Assembly: GCF_000820145.1 (NCBI RefSeq)
Contig: NZ_CDBW01000016.1
Coordinates: 310,001 to 374,000 of the forward strand
Direction: 5' to 3'
DNA from: Aeromonas sobria
GTDB taxonomy: Bacteria > Pseudomonadota > Gammaproteobacteria > Enterobacterales > Aeromonadaceae
DNA length: 64,000 bases
The notes below the pieces were generated by a model that was given only the letters and a program-made list of their open reading frames with translations, had not been told where the DNA came from and searched no databases. This document shows positions 39,997 through 50,170 of this stretch, piece after piece. A program made the translations under genes and the position numbers. Positions within the stretch are counted from its first letter, which is position 1, and every line of letters begins with the position of its first letter.

Positions 39997-42453
39997 TCAG
40001 GCTGCGTGATGGTAAGCGGAGGCTTCAAACAGCTTCTTGTTGGCCACCAGATCGATGGGGTCAAAATCATCGACGTTGATGGTGCGCAGGCGACTCACTT
40101 CGGCGCGGCGCAGCAGCTCTGCTTCGCTCTGGGTCAGTACGCCAGCGGCCAGGCCAATGTCGGCCACCTTGTTCAGCTGGGTGAAGGGACGCTTGATGCC
40201 ATCTGCCTTGCAGACCTTGTCAAACAGCGGCTCGGCGGCCAGCACGTCATCGAGCGCCTGCTCCAGCAGTCCGAAGGGGTTACCCTCTTCGCGGGTCAGA
40301 TACTGCCCCTTGGCCAGACGGCTGCGGGTCTCACTCGGAGTTTGCAGCAGACGGGCGACCTGGCTATCGAGCTTGTCGCACGGACGGTTGAGGTCACGGC
40401 CCAGTGGCAGCACCACGGCGCGCAGGGCAAGGCCAATCCAGCGGTTCGGGAAGTTGCGCAGCAGCTCGTCGATCGCCTCTTGCGCCTTGAACATGGCATC
40501 TTGCAGAGCCCAGTGCAGCAGCGGCAGGTCGGCCTGCTGGCGTCCCTCGTCCTGATAGCGCTTGAGGGCGCTGGAGGCCAGATAGAGCTGACTCAGTATG
40601 TCGCCAAGGCGAGCGGAGACCCGCTCCTTGCGCTTGAGTTCGCCACCCAGGGTGCCCATCGCCATGTCTGACAGGAATGCCAGATTAGCCGAGAGGCGGG
40701 AGAGCTGCTGGTAGTAGCCCTTGGTCTGATCCTTGTAAGGTGCTGCTGCGAAGCGAGCGCCGGTGATCCCCAGCCAGAAGCTGCGCACCAGGTTGCTGAT
40801 GGCAAAGCCGACGTGGCTGAACATGGCCTTGTCGAAATCCTTCAGTGCCTGCTCCTTGTCGGGATGGCTGGCGGCCAGCATCTCCGGCAGTACATACGGG
40901 TGGCAGCGGATGGCGCCCTGACCGTAGATGATCATGCTGCGGGTCAGGATGTTGGCCCCTTCCACCGTGACGGCGATGGGGGCTCCCTGATAGCCACGGG
41001 CCAGATAGTTGTTGGGGCCCATGCAGATCGCCTTGCCGCCGTGGATGTCCATGGCATCGATGATGCACTTCTGGGCACGGTCGGTGAGGTGGTATTTGAC
41101 GATGGCAGAGATGACCGAGGGCTTTTGCCCCAGATCGATACCGGTCACTGTCAGGGTTGCGGCAGCGCCCATGATGTAGGCGTTACCGCCGATGCGAGCC
41201 AGCGGCTCTTCGATCCCTTCCATCTTGCCGATAGGCAGCTTGAATTGGCGACGGATGCGGCTGTAGGCGCCGCTCGCCAGGGCCAGCATCTTGACGCCAC
41301 CTGTGCTGTTGGAGGGCAGGGTGATACCGCGACCTACCGACAGGCACTCCACCAGCATGCGCCAGCCCTGACCGGCCATGGCCGGGCCGCCGATGATGAA
41401 ATCGAGCGGGACGAACACATCCTTGCCCTGAGTCGGGCCGTTCTGGAATGGCACGTTGAGTGGGAAGTGGCGACGGCCAATGCCGACACCCTTGATATGA
41501 GTTGGAATGAGGGCGCAGGTGATGCCGAGCTCCTCTTCGTCACCCAGCAGGTGTTCCGGGTCACGCAGTTTGAAGGCGAGACCCAGCACGGTGGCGATAG
41601 GGGCCAGGGTGATGTAGCGCTTGTTCCAGGTCAGGCGCATACCGAGCACCTCTTGCCCTTCCCACTGGCCCTTGCAGACGATACCGAAATCGGGGATGGA
41701 ACCGGCGTCAGAACCCGCTTCCGGGCTGGTCAGGGCGAAGCAGGGGATCTCTTTGCCGACTGCCAGACGGGGCAGGTAGTGGTCTTTCTGTGCCTCAGTG
41801 CCATAGTGCTGCAGCAATTCGCCCGGGCCGAGCGAGTTGGGCACGCCGACGGTGGAGGCGAGCACGGCGCTGGCGCCAGTCAGTTTTTGCAGCACACAGG
41901 ACTGGGCATAGGCCGAAAACTCGAGGCCGCCATATTTCTTCTTGATGATCATGGCGAAGAACTTGTGGTCCTTCAGGTATTGCCATACCTCGGGGGAGAG
42001 ATCGGCGCGCTCGTGGGTCACTTCCCAGTCGTTCACCATGCGGCACACTTCCTCGACCGGACCATCCATAAAGGCCTGCTCTTCGGCAGAGAGGGTACTT
42101 ACCGGGATGGCGTGCAGCTTTTTCCAGTCCGGATTGCCCGCGAACAGATCGGCTTCCCACCAGGTGGTGCCCGCTTCGATCGCCTCTTTTTCGGTGCGGG
42201 ACATCTCCGGCATGATCGATTTGTAGATCTTGAACAGCGGCTTGGTCAGCTGGTTGCGGCGAAATTCCACCATGTTGAGCGGGATGGAGATCACCGCAAA
42301 CAGCGCCCAGACCAGCAAGGGCACATGACCATAGATGGCGCCAAGCACCAGGGCGGCGCCGGTGACCAGGGTGGAGATGAACAGGGATGCCCGGCGATAG
42401 GCCAGGGCTCCGATAACCAGGATCACCCCAAGCAGAGTGAGGGTCGTCGTCAT
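39997..42453 (-). CDS. fadE: Acyl-CoA dehydrogenase FadE
   Basis: FadE carries out the first step of fatty-acid beta-oxidation, FAD-dependent desaturation of acyl-CoA. The 818-residue protein is close to the E. coli length (814): N-terminal membrane segments, then the dehydrogenase domains ([48 protein letters not shown]) and the FadE-specific C-terminal domain. The ATG at 42453 follows CAAGGAG. A FadR-like box lies 48 bases upstream. Confidence 0.95.
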   Translation of the reverse strand: MTTTLTLLGVILVIGALAYRRASLFISTLVTGAALVLGAIYGHVPLLVWALFAVISIPLNMVEFRRNQLTKPLFKIYKSIMPEMSRTEKEAIEAGTTWWEADLFAGNPDWKKLHAIPVSTLSAEEQAFMDGPVEEVCRMVNDWEVTHERADLSPEVWQYLKDHKFFAMIIKKKYGGLEFSAYAQSCVLQKLTGASAVLASTVGVPNSLGPGELLQHYGTEAQKDHYLPRLAVGKEIPCFALTSPEAGSDAGSIPDFGIVCKGQWEGQEVLGMRLTWNKRYITLAPIATVLGLAFKLRDPEHLLGDEEELGITCALIPTHIKGVGIGRRHFPLNVPFQNGPTQGKDVFVPLDFIIGGPAMAGQGWRMLVECLSVGRGITLPSNSTGGVKMLALASGAYSRIRRQFKLPIGKMEGIEEPLARIGGNAYIMGAAATLTVTGIDLGQKPSVISAIVKYHLTDRAQKCIIDAMDIHGGKAICMGPNNYLARGYQGAPIAVTVEGANILTRSMIIYGQGAIRCHPYVLPEMLAASHPDKEQALKDFDKAMFSHVGFAISNLVRSFWLGITGARFAAAPYKDQTKGYYQQLSRLSANLAFLSDMAMGTLGGELKRKERVSARLGDILSQLYLASSALKRYQDEGRQQADLPLLHWALQDAMFKAQEAIDELLRNFPNRWIGLALRAVVLPLGRDLNRPCDKLDSQVARLLQTPSETRSRLAKGQYLTREEGNPFGLLEQALDDVLAAEPLFDKVCKADGIKRPFTQLNKVADIGLAAGVLTQSEAELLRRAEVSRLRTINVDDFDPIDLVANKKLFEASAYHHAA

Positions 42454-42500
42454 TGCTTGCTCCTTGCGTGTATAAAGTTGCCAACGTGGTATCACTGATC

Positions 42501-42519
42501 CAGAGGTCTGACCTGTTGG
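42501..42519 (-). promoter_or_regulatory. FadR-like operator before fadE
   Basis: CAGAGGTCTGACCTGTTGG contains the palindrome AGGTC-T-GACCT, close to the FadR core TGGTCNGACCA. Position and target gene (fadE is a known FadR regulon member) agree with repression by FadR. Confidence 0.55.
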
Positions 42520-42707
42520 ATATGGCCTCTGTTGTAATTGATACGCACAAAGTTATCAAGCTGTTTACAAGTTCATTACCTTCTCTCTGTGATCCCCGTA
42601 ACGTTCATGAGGCACCCGTGCCGTGGTGGGTAGGGGGGCGACTCCGGGATTGGCTTGTGCGAGAATAGCCGCCAGCGATAAGTGACCCAAATAGTGGAAG
42701 AGACATC

Positions 42708-43286
42708 ATGTATCAAGAACTGATCCGCAATGAATTGACCGAAGCTGCCAGCGTGCTGCAGGCCTTCCTGGCTGATGAGCAGAACCTGAAAAACATCGAA
42801 GCGGCCGCCAAACTGCTGGCTGACTCTTTCAAAGAAGAGGGCAAGGTGCTCTCTTGTGGTAACGGTGGTTCCCACTGTGATGCCATGCACTTTGCCGAAG
42901 AGCTGACCGGTCGTTACCGTGAAAACCGTCCGGGTTATGCCGGTATCGCTATCTCTGATCCCAGCCACCTCTCCTGTGTCTCCAACGACTTTGGCTATGA
43001 CTATGTCTTCTCACGCTACGTGGAAGCGGTAGGCCGTCGTGGTGACGTGCTGCTCGGTATCTCCACCAGCGGCAACTCCGGTAATATCCTCAAGGCTATC
43101 GAGGCGGCCCACGCCAAAGGCATGAAAGTCATCGCCCTGACCGGTAAGGATGGCGGCAAGATGGCGGGTCTGGCGGATGTCGAGATCCGGGTGCCGCACT
43201 TCGGTTATGCCGACCGCATTCAGGAAGTACACATCAAGGTGATCCACATCCTGATCCAGCTGGTCGAAAAAGAGATGGCCAAGTAA
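42708..43286 (+). CDS. gmhA: Sedoheptulose 7-phosphate isomerase GmhA (LpcA)
   Basis: GmhA makes D-glycero-D-manno-heptose 7-phosphate for the lipopolysaccharide inner core. The 192-residue SIS-domain protein has the family's active-site segments [42 protein letters not shown] and [14 protein letters not shown] and is very close in length and sequence to E. coli GmhA. Confidence 0.96.
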   Translation: MYQELIRNELTEAASVLQAFLADEQNLKNIEAAAKLLADSFKEEGKVLSCGNGGSHCDAMHFAEELTGRYRENRPGYAGIAISDPSHLSCVSNDFGYDYVFSRYVEAVGRRGDVLLGISTSGNSGNILKAIEAAHAKGMKVIALTGKDGGKMAGLADVEIRVPHFGYADRIQEVHIKVIHILIQLVEKEMAK

Positions 43287-43333
43287 TCAGGTTATCGCGC
43301 TGAGACAAGGGCAGCACCGGTTGCTGCCAGTCA

Positions 43334-43360
43334 CAGGGGAAGGAATTGCACCTTCCCCTG
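43334..43360 (+). terminator. Hairpin after gmhA
   Basis: A perfect 10-bp stem CAGGGGAAGG / CCTTCCCCTG with a 7-base loop lies 47 bases after gmhA. There is no T-tract, so termination is uncertain. Confidence 0.45.
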
Positions 43361-43426
43361 CTGTCTGTCAACGCGGCTGGGGGTCGGATATGACACCAGC
43401 CAAATAATGAAAGGAGTCTGCCAGAT

Positions 43427-44218
43427 ATGTGCGAACTGCTCGGCATGAGTGCCAATGTGCCGACCGATATCTGCTTCAGCTTTACCGGGTTGATGCTGCG
43501 CGGCGGCAAGACAGGGCCCCACAAGGATGGCTGGGGGATCACCTTCTACGAGGGGAAGGGCTTTCGCACCTTCAAGGATCCCGAGCCCAGCGCCCAATCT
43601 CCCATTGCCAGACTGGTACAGGCGTTGCCTATCAAGAGCTGCGCCGTAGTCAGCCACATTCGGCAAGCCAACCGTGGCTGCGTGTCGCTGGAAAATACCC
43701 ACCCCTTTACCCGTGAGCTGTGGGGCCGTTACTGGACCTTCGCCCACAACGGTCAGTTGACCGGCTACAAGAAGCTGCCAACCGGCCGCCACCGGCCGGT
43801 GGGGGATACCGACAGCGAGCACGCCTTCTGCTGGCTGCTCGATCGGCTGGAGCAAAAATATCCCAAGCGTCCTGCCAATTTTCCCGCCATGTTTCGCTAT
43901 CTCGCCACCCTGTGTGATGAGCTGAGAGCATTCGGGGTGTTCAACATGCTGCTCTCCGACGGGGAGTATGTGATGAGCTACTGCACCAACAACCTGCACT
44001 GGTTGACCCGCTGTGCGCCCTTTGGCGAGGCGAGCCTGCTGGATGAGGAGGTGGTGATCGATTTCCAGAGCGAGACCACGCCCAACGATGTGGTGACCCT
44101 GATCACCACCCGTCCGCTGACCGGTAATGAAAACTGGGTCAGAATGGCCCCCGGCGAGTTTAATCTGTTCCGCATGGGTGAACGGGTCGCGACCAGTCAG
44201 AGTGGCTGCTCGAGATAA
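43427..44218 (+). CDS. yafJ: Class II glutamine amidotransferase YafJ
   Basis: The 263-residue protein is an Ntn-type glutamine amidotransferase with the nucleophile cysteine at position 2 (MCELLGMSANVP) and conserved HKDGWGITFYEGKGF, SHIRQANRG and FAHNGQLTGYK. YafJ lies near gmhA in E. coli as well. Its acceptor substrate is unknown. Confidence 0.9.
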   Translation: MCELLGMSANVPTDICFSFTGLMLRGGKTGPHKDGWGITFYEGKGFRTFKDPEPSAQSPIARLVQALPIKSCAVVSHIRQANRGCVSLENTHPFTRELWGRYWTFAHNGQLTGYKKLPTGRHRPVGDTDSEHAFCWLLDRLEQKYPKRPANFPAMFRYLATLCDELRAFGVFNMLLSDGEYVMSYCTNNLHWLTRCAPFGEASLLDEEVVIDFQSETTPNDVVTLITTRPLTGNENWVRMAPGEFNLFRMGERVATSQSGCSR

Positions 44219-44538
44219 AAAAATACCAGGGTAGATTCCTACCCTGGTTCTTCGCAGCAGCCATAAATGGCAAAAGGGATGAGAGGTGTTGCTGAGCAGC
44301 AGCACGCTGACGACAAAGATTGTTGCTCACGTGTTAATTATTGGCAATTAACTTGTTGTTTACATAAGGCATCCAGTGTCACTCTTTCGAGGCGGATCAC
44401 ATTTATTGCTGTTTGATCCCCCGCGTCATCCAATTGGCGTTCTGAGTGTGACACTGATGAGTGACCTGGTAGTGAGTGACGGGCTCGAAAACTTTCTATA
44501 GTATGGTCTGTTTGAATACCTTTCTGGAGGAGCCTGAC
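44219..44538. other. Intergenic region between yafJ and the Hpt gene
   Basis: About 320 bases. It holds the hairpin at 44225-44252 and a possible -10 box TATAGT near 44501-44506 for the Hpt gene. Nothing else was recognised. Confidence 0.4.
44225..44252 (+). terminator. Terminator after yafJ
   Basis: ACCAGGGTA-GATTCC-TACCCTGGT followed by TCTT, with an A-run on the other side; likely bidirectional but with a short T-tract. Confidence 0.65.
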
Positions 44539-44874
44539 ATGGAGTGGGTGGATCGCAAGGTGTTGCAGCAGTTGGCCGATGATATAGGCCAAGAGATGTT
44601 GCCGGTGGTTATTGCTGTGTTTATCGAAGAGGTGGGCGAACAGCTAAGCCAGCTCAGGCCTCTTTACGAGCAGGGTGAATGGGATGCGTTGGCCCGGGTG
44701 GCCCACAGCATGAAATCATCCTGTGGCAGCTACGGCGCTATGCCGAGCTACCAGCAGGTGATGGCACTGGAGATGGCCAGCAAGCAGGCGGATGTGGCCG
44801 AGGCCGAGCGCCAATTGCAACTGCTGGAAGTCTCCTTGCCCCAAGTGCTCGCGTTTCTTGCCGATTATCAGTAG
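44539..44874 (+). CDS. Histidine-phosphotransfer (Hpt) protein
   Basis: The 111-residue protein is a lone Hpt domain with the phospho-histidine in RVAHSMKSSCGSYGA. The ATG at 44539 follows CTGGAGGAG. A hybrid histidine kinase of the type that needs an external Hpt lies 2.3 kb downstream, with a FIST gene between, which recalls the Pseudomonas NahK-HptB relay; partnership here is inferred. Confidence 0.85.
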   Translation: MEWVDRKVLQQLADDIGQEMLPVVIAVFIEEVGEQLSQLRPLYEQGEWDALARVAHSMKSSCGSYGAMPSYQQVMALEMASKQADVAEAERQLQLLEVSLPQVLAFLADYQ

Positions 44875-44913
44875 CGGCGCTATGCAGGGATGCCGTGGCA
44901 CCGTGGCAGTTGC

Positions 44914-45828
44914 TTAACGCTGGTTAAGCAACTGCTGGATGATCCTGTCCAGCGCCAGTTTCAGCTTCAACCGATCGTGCCGATGGGGCAGCTCAAGTTC
45001 ACCCAGCTCCGCCTCGATCAACCGCCCTTGCCAGGCCCCCGCATCACCCGTGCCCTGGGGAGCCAGGATGGCATCCAGCCGCCCATGACCCACCCTCGAC
45101 TCCAGCCAGCGACACTGACTCGTCAGATCCAGCTGGCTGGCCGGGCCGTTTTCCGCCACCAGATTGCAGACGAAGACCAGCATGGCGCTGCTCTCGTTGA
45201 TGGCCTGGGCGATCTCGGCCAGCAGCAGTGGCGGCATGATGGAGGTGAGAAAACTGCCCGGCCCCAGAATGATCATGTCTGCCTGCTGCAGTGCCAGCAC
45301 CGCTTCCCGGGTTGCTTGCACCTCCGGCATCAGGCCGAGGGAGAGGGGCGGCGTTGCCAGTTGGTCGATGGATACCTCTCCTAGGATCTGGGTGCCACAC
45401 TCCATATGGGCGCAAAGATCGGTAGGAAATTCAGACATGGGTAGCAATTGTGACTCTATTTTGAGCATGTCACTGATCAGCTTGATAGCATCAAGAGGAC
45501 GGACACAGAGATTATCGAGCGCCAGCAGCATCAGGTTGCCAAGGTTGTGGCCCGCCAGCTCGCCTTTGCCAGCGAAGCGGTACTCGAACAACAGGCTGCC
45601 GATGCTGGGATCAGTGACCAGCTGGTTCAGGCAGTTGCGCAGATCGCCCCAGGCGATGCACTCCTGACTCTTGCGCAGGCGTCCGGTCGAACCACCATCA
45701 TCGGTGGTGGTGACGATGCCGGTGAGTCGTTGACCGAGGAACGAGAGGGATGAAAGCACTCGACCCATGCCGTGGCCACCACCGATGGCAACGACCCGAT
45801 CGAAGTCATTGATGTTTTTTTGCCACAT
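44914..45828 (-). CDS. ybhK: YbhK/YvcK-type gluconeogenesis-factor family protein
   Basis: The 304-residue protein belongs to the CofD/YvcK family with VAIGGGHGMGRVLSSL, VTTTDDGGSTGRLR, GDLRNCLNQL and HNLGNLMLLAL. The E. coli homologue is YbhK (302 residues). In other bacteria YvcK supports growth on gluconeogenic substrates and cell-wall balance; the biochemical activity is unclear. Confidence 0.88.
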   Translation of the reverse strand: MWQKNINDFDRVVAIGGGHGMGRVLSSLSFLGQRLTGIVTTTDDGGSTGRLRKSQECIAWGDLRNCLNQLVTDPSIGSLLFEYRFAGKGELAGHNLGNLMLLALDNLCVRPLDAIKLISDMLKIESQLLPMSEFPTDLCAHMECGTQILGEVSIDQLATPPLSLGLMPEVQATREAVLALQQADMIILGPGSFLTSIMPPLLLAEIAQAINESSAMLVFVCNLVAENGPASQLDLTSQCRWLESRVGHGRLDAILAPQGTGDAGAWQGRLIEAELGELELPHRHDRLKLKLALDRIIQQLLNQR

Positions 45829-45941
45829 ATGGGCGTCCTGTAATTGGGCTCAGTTGACAGCTATGTTAGCAAGTGAAGCGAGATAATTGTTTGATAAAGG
45901 TATGATTTTTGCTTGAGACCGCCATTCGATAAAACAAGGAG

Positions 45942-47126
45942 ATGGTGTTGAAATTTCTGACCGTTCACTCCCTCGCCCAGAATTCATCGCTGGCGGCCCA
46001 AGATATCTGCGCGCAGCTGCGCCACCATGTCAATCAGGCCCCCTCCCTGCTGTTACTCTATTTTACCCAAGCCCATGACGGGGCGATACTGCGCGAAGCG
46101 CTCAAACGCCAGTTCCCGACCACCCGTCTGCTGGGGTGCAGCTCCTGCGGCGGCGTCATGACCGAGATGGGGCACCACGCCAGAGACGGATATGGACTGG
46201 CGGTGGCGGCCCTGTATGACGACAAAGGGGCCTTCGGGGTGGCCGGTGCCAGCGGTGACGAGGTGGATGTTCGTCAGTTGCTGCGCCGTGCCATGAGTGA
46301 CTGCGGTCGACCGGGCGAGTTGCCCCAGCTGATCCTGTTTCACGCCAGTCCCGGCAAGGAGGAGGGGCTGCTGGCCGGTATCGAGGCTGAACTTGGTGCA
46401 TCGGTACCTGTGGTGGGCGGCTCGGCGGCAGACAACAGTGTCAGTGGTGACTGGCAGCTCTGCTGGGATGACGCTGTGAGTCAGGATGGCATCGGTCTGG
46501 CGGTGCTCTATCCCGATTGCCAGCTGGCCTTTCAGTTTCACTCAGGTTATGTGCCAGCCGAGTTTAGCGGCGAAATCACCGCCTGCGACGGACGGGAGGT
46601 GCTCACCATCGATCACCAGCCTGCTGCTGAGGTCTATGCCCGCTGGTGCGGGCGCGAGCAGCCCTGGCCGGTGGGGGCAATCTTGCGGGAGACCACGCTC
46701 ACCCCGCTGGCCCGTCAGGTGGGAGCACTGGATGGCATTCCCTACTACAAGCTGTCCCATCCCGAAGCGGTGACCGAACAGGGTGGGCTGCGGCTCTTTA
46801 CCGATGTGGTGCAAGGGGAGCGTCTGCTGCTGATGTACAGCAGTCAGGAGGGTTTGCTGCAGCGCAGCCTCAATGCCATGCGCGTCGAGCCTGGCTATGG
46901 GGTCGATGTGGAATTGCAGCCCATCGGCGCCCTCATCATCTTTTGTGCTGGTTGCCGTTTGGCGCTAGGTGATATGTTGTGCCAATTTGTCGAACAGAGC
47001 CAGGCTCGCCTCGGCAAGATCCCGTTTATTACCCCCTTTACCTTCGGCGAGCAGGGGCGGCTGCCCAATGGCGAGCTGGCCCACGGCAATCTGATGGTAT
47101 CGAGCGTGATTTTCCTGACCCCTTGA
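45942..47126 (+). CDS. nosP: FIST-domain protein, probable nitric-oxide sensor NosP
   Basis: The 394-residue protein has FIST-N (about residues 30-220) and FIST-C (about 225-375) domains; LLGCSSCGGVMTEMG, PVVGGSAADNSVSGDW and GALIIFCAGCRLALG are typical. FIST proteins encoded next to a hybrid histidine kinase are known as NosP, haem proteins that control the kinase in response to NO. The start is uncertain: ATG 45942 abuts the AAGGAG, while TTG 45948 has better spacing. Haem binding cannot be read from sequence. Confidence 0.72.
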   Translation: MVLKFLTVHSLAQNSSLAAQDICAQLRHHVNQAPSLLLLYFTQAHDGAILREALKRQFPTTRLLGCSSCGGVMTEMGHHARDGYGLAVAALYDDKGAFGVAGASGDEVDVRQLLRRAMSDCGRPGELPQLILFHASPGKEEGLLAGIEAELGASVPVVGGSAADNSVSGDWQLCWDDAVSQDGIGLAVLYPDCQLAFQFHSGYVPAEFSGEITACDGREVLTIDHQPAAEVYARWCGREQPWPVGAILRETTLTPLARQVGALDGIPYYKLSHPEAVTEQGGLRLFTDVVQGERLLLMYSSQEGLLQRSLNAMRVEPGYGVDVELQPIGALIIFCAGCRLALGDMLCQFVEQSQARLGKIPFITPFTFGEQGRLPNGELAHGNLMVSSVIFLTP

Positions 47127-47157
47127 GTCGGCAAAACATAACAGAGCAGGCAACAAG

Positions 47158-49254
47158 ATGATTGGCAACAGTGAACTGGAAGCCCTTGGCGATAAATTGC
47201 AGACCACCTTGGTCGATCTCGTGCGCTGTCGCGAGCGGGAGGCCAAATATCGGCAAGAATCCCAGACCTTGCTGGGCGGGGTGGCAACTCTCGCTGATGC
47301 CAAAACTCTTGAAGAGGTGCTGGAGAGCTTGATCCAGGTGCTCAAACCCTTTATTGGCTTTGAACATGCGGATGTAGTGGCTTGGGAAGGTGAGCTCGGG
47401 ATCACCCACCTCAGTACCGAGCCAATGATATTTGCCCGTAGCTGGCGTATGACCCCGGCATTTACTCGTGCCATCGCGGGTGAAACCCTGGTGATTTATG
47501 ACCCCTCCCAGTTACCCGAGCTGGCACCGCTGGCGAGCGAGCCGGGCTGGGCCAGCGTGATGCTGACCGGGCTGCAGGCGCCAGGCTTTACCGCGACTCT
47601 TATCTGCCGTCACTCACGGGCGGGTACTTTTGATCTCAACAGCAAGGCTGCTATTGAGCGCTGCCGTCCGCTTATCGCTCAGGCGCTGGTCAACATCACC
47701 TACCGGGCTCGTTTGCAGGATCAAGTCGCGGTGAAAACCGACGCGCTGCAGACCAGTGAGCGCCGTTTTCGCAGTTTCGCCGCCATGGCTTCTGACTGGT
47801 TTTGGGAGACCGATGCCGAACATCGCCTCAGTTATGCCTCCGAGCCCGGTTATATCGATGATCTGACCCCGCTGGCGACCCGGCCGACTCTCTATGACTA
47901 CGTTTGCAACAAGCAGAGCAGCGAGGCGCAGAAATACCTGCGGCTGCTGGAACAGCGCCTGTCGGTGCGAGGGGTGCGGATGCAGGTGGCGCTGCTTGAT
48001 GGCCCCTGCTGGATGGAGGTGAGCGCCGAGCCCTGTTTTGACCACCATGGCTTGTTTACCGGGTATCGCGGTACCGCCCGTGATATCAGCACCCAGATCC
48101 GCCGGGAAGAGGAGTTGGCGCGGGCACGGGATGAGGCCGAAGCCGCCAACCGTGCCAAGTCCCAGTTTCTGGCCATGATGACCCACGAGATCCGCTCCCC
48201 CATGAATGCGGTGTTGGGGATGCTCGATCTGGTGCAGCATGCCGAGCTGGCACCTGAGCAGCAGAGCCTGCTGCGCCATGCCACCCATTCGGCCAGATTG
48301 CTGCAAACCATCATCGACGACGTGCTCGACTTTTCGAAAATCGAGTCGCAAACCCTGGCGTTTCACTGCGAGACCCTGCAGCCAATCCAGCTATGCCAAT
48401 CCCTGGTCGAGCCACTGCAGGGCCGCGCCAGCGTTAAAGGCATTTCGCTGGTTTACCACATTGATGAGGCGGTCCCTTTAGCCCTGCAGGGTGACCCCAT
48501 GCGTTTGTCGCAGGTGATGGGCAATCTGCTGGATAACGCCATCAAATTTACCGATCAGGGGCAGGTGAGCTTGCACCTGGGCTGGCAGGACGGCAAGTTG
48601 CGGGTTTCGGTGTCCGATACCGGGATTGGCATAGCACAGGCGGATCAAGCTCGGCTGTTTGAGCCCTTTTCTCAAGTCGATAATTCGGCCAGCCGCCGTT
48701 TCTCCGGCACCGGCCTTGGCCTTGCCATTAGCAAGCGATTGGTTGAGCTGATGGGGGGGATGATTTTGTTAGAGAGTGAGCCTGGCAAGGGGAGCTGTTT
48801 CTGGTTCGAATTATCAGGCATGGCACTGCCTTGTGATTGTCGGCCAAGGCAAGAGGAGAGCCAGGCTGCGCTGATGCCGCTGGATGTGCTGGTGGTGGAG
48901 GATAGCCCGGTTAACCAGCTGGTGGTGTCGCTGATGCTGCAAAAACTGGTGAGCAAGGTGCGTTTGGCTGCCAATGGTCTGGAAGCGCTGGCGCAGGTGG
49001 ATGAACAGCTGCCGGATCTGATCCTGATGGATATGCGGATGCCTTTGATGGATGGGCTGGAAGCCACCCGCCGGTTGCGGGAGCTGGGATGCACTATGCC
49101 TATCGTCGCCCTGACGGCCAATGCGATGGCCGAAGACAAGGCGTGTTGCCTGGCGCAGGGGATGGATGATTTTCTTGCCAAACCCATTACGTTATCGCGG
49201 TTGCGAGAGTGCTTGCAGCGTCACTTTGGCCAGCGCTTGCCAATTCGCGGATAA
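47158..49254 (+). CDS. Hybrid sensor histidine kinase, NahK-like
   Basis: The 698-residue cytoplasmic protein has an N-terminal coiled coil and GAF-like region, a PAS domain (about 198-320), HisKA with H343 in MMTHEIRSPMNAVLGM, HATPase (DNAIKFTDQG, DTGIGIA, GTGLGLAISKRL) and a receiver domain with the phospho-Asp in LILMDMRMPLMDGLE. It lacks a membrane segment and its own Hpt. It starts 31 bases after the FIST gene, so a NosP/NahK operon is the best reading. Confidence 0.85.
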   Translation: MIGNSELEALGDKLQTTLVDLVRCREREAKYRQESQTLLGGVATLADAKTLEEVLESLIQVLKPFIGFEHADVVAWEGELGITHLSTEPMIFARSWRMTPAFTRAIAGETLVIYDPSQLPELAPLASEPGWASVMLTGLQAPGFTATLICRHSRAGTFDLNSKAAIERCRPLIAQALVNITYRARLQDQVAVKTDALQTSERRFRSFAAMASDWFWETDAEHRLSYASEPGYIDDLTPLATRPTLYDYVCNKQSSEAQKYLRLLEQRLSVRGVRMQVALLDGPCWMEVSAEPCFDHHGLFTGYRGTARDISTQIRREEELARARDEAEAANRAKSQFLAMMTHEIRSPMNAVLGMLDLVQHAELAPEQQSLLRHATHSARLLQTIIDDVLDFSKIESQTLAFHCETLQPIQLCQSLVEPLQGRASVKGISLVYHIDEAVPLALQGDPMRLSQVMGNLLDNAIKFTDQGQVSLHLGWQDGKLRVSVSDTGIGIAQADQARLFEPFSQVDNSASRRFSGTGLGLAISKRLVELMGGMILLESEPGKGSCFWFELSGMALPCDCRPRQEESQAALMPLDVLVVEDSPVNQLVVSLMLQKLVSKVRLAANGLEALAQVDEQLPDLILMDMRMPLMDGLEATRRLRELGCTMPIVALTANAMAEDKACCLAQGMDDFLAKPITLSRLRECLQRHFGQRLPIRG

Positions 49255-49283
49255 AAAAAATGGTCAACTTTGTGGGTTGACCA
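49253..49283. terminator. Bidirectional terminator between the kinase and LON-domain genes
   Basis: TGGTCAAC / GTTGACCA stem with a 7-base loop. On the minus strand it is followed by eight T, so it mainly ends the LON-domain gene, about 210 bases downstream of its stop. Confidence 0.75.
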
Positions 49284-49491
49284 GTTCTTCAGCAAATACT
49301 GAAGAGAGCACGGGATAAATCGGGTTGTATTAGTTTATATGAAAAATCCATGCCAACTTTTTAGAGACTCTTTTGTGTTCATATTGGCCGTGTAGCGCAG
49401 CGGCTCTCTCTTGTTATGTTCCTACCTTGTTGCAAAATGCGAATTTGTGATTTTCATTTTTGGAATAATTGCATTTTGCAACGCCGTTTTG

Positions 49492-50067
49492 TTATTGCGA
49501 AATCAGGCGATGCAGGAATTTACGGGCCGCTTCGCTGTTCTGTTTGGCAATCAGCATCTGCTTTTCATAAATCGGCATCGGCAATATCTCTAGCCAGCGC
49601 TGGCAGAGCCAGGCGGCATCTTCAAAGCGCTTGTCCGGATAGAGCTCATCAAGCTCCGGATACTGTTCAAACACTTCCCGCAGGCGGTTGACCAGCAGTT
49701 TGTCGTTGAAATCGGAGTGGGTGCTCGGCCAGTTGGGCAGCAGCTCCACTTTGGCGCGGCGCAGGCCCATCTCATCTGTTTCCATCTCGTGGATGCAGAA
49801 GCGCTCCAGTCCCAGCACAGTCACCCCCAGCAGGCCATCATTGAGGGTGTAAAAATCGGTCACCTTGACCCGGGTGCCCACCGGCAGAATGCGGCCGGAT
49901 TGTCCCGAGGTGGTCGACTCTTCCATCACGATGCCAAAGCCTTGATCGTTGATGAATGACTCTTTGAGCATCTGCAGGTGGCGTGGCTCGAACAGACGCA
50001 GTGGAAGCTTGCCGCCCGGCAGTATGTGGGAAGGCAAGGGGAACAGTGCCAAAGGTTGTAGTTTCAT
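49492..50067 (-). CDS. LON substrate-binding domain protein
   Basis: The 191-residue protein is a stand-alone Lon N-terminal (LAN/PUA-like) domain: LALFPLPSHILPGGKLPLRLFEPRHLQM and VGTRVKVTDFYTLNDGLLGVTVLG. There is no ATPase or protease domain. GGAGGA precedes the ATG. The function is unknown. Confidence 0.88.
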   Translation of the reverse strand: MKLQPLALFPLPSHILPGGKLPLRLFEPRHLQMLKESFINDQGFGIVMEESTTSGQSGRILPVGTRVKVTDFYTLNDGLLGVTVLGLERFCIHEMETDEMGLRRAKVELLPNWPSTHSDFNDKLLVNRLREVFEQYPELDELYPDKRFEDAAWLCQRWLEILPMPIYEKQMLIAKQNSEAARKFLHRLISQ

Positions 50068-50127
50068 GTTCCATCCTCCATTGAGTAGTTGCTGAATATG
50101 ACAATGCAGCGACTGTGCCAGAGAATG

Positions 50128-50153
50128 AAAAAAGCCACCGGAGGGTGGCTTTT
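50128..50153 (-). terminator. Terminator of narP
   Basis: AAAGCCACC / GGTGGCTTT stem; on the minus strand it is followed by a T-run, 18 bases beyond the regulator gene stop. Confidence 0.85.
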
Positions 50154-50170
50154 CGGGAGGAAGAGAGCTC

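Noticed and set aside
40813..42498. 561-codon frame antisense to fadE
   Set aside because: Shadow of fadE; no domain seen.
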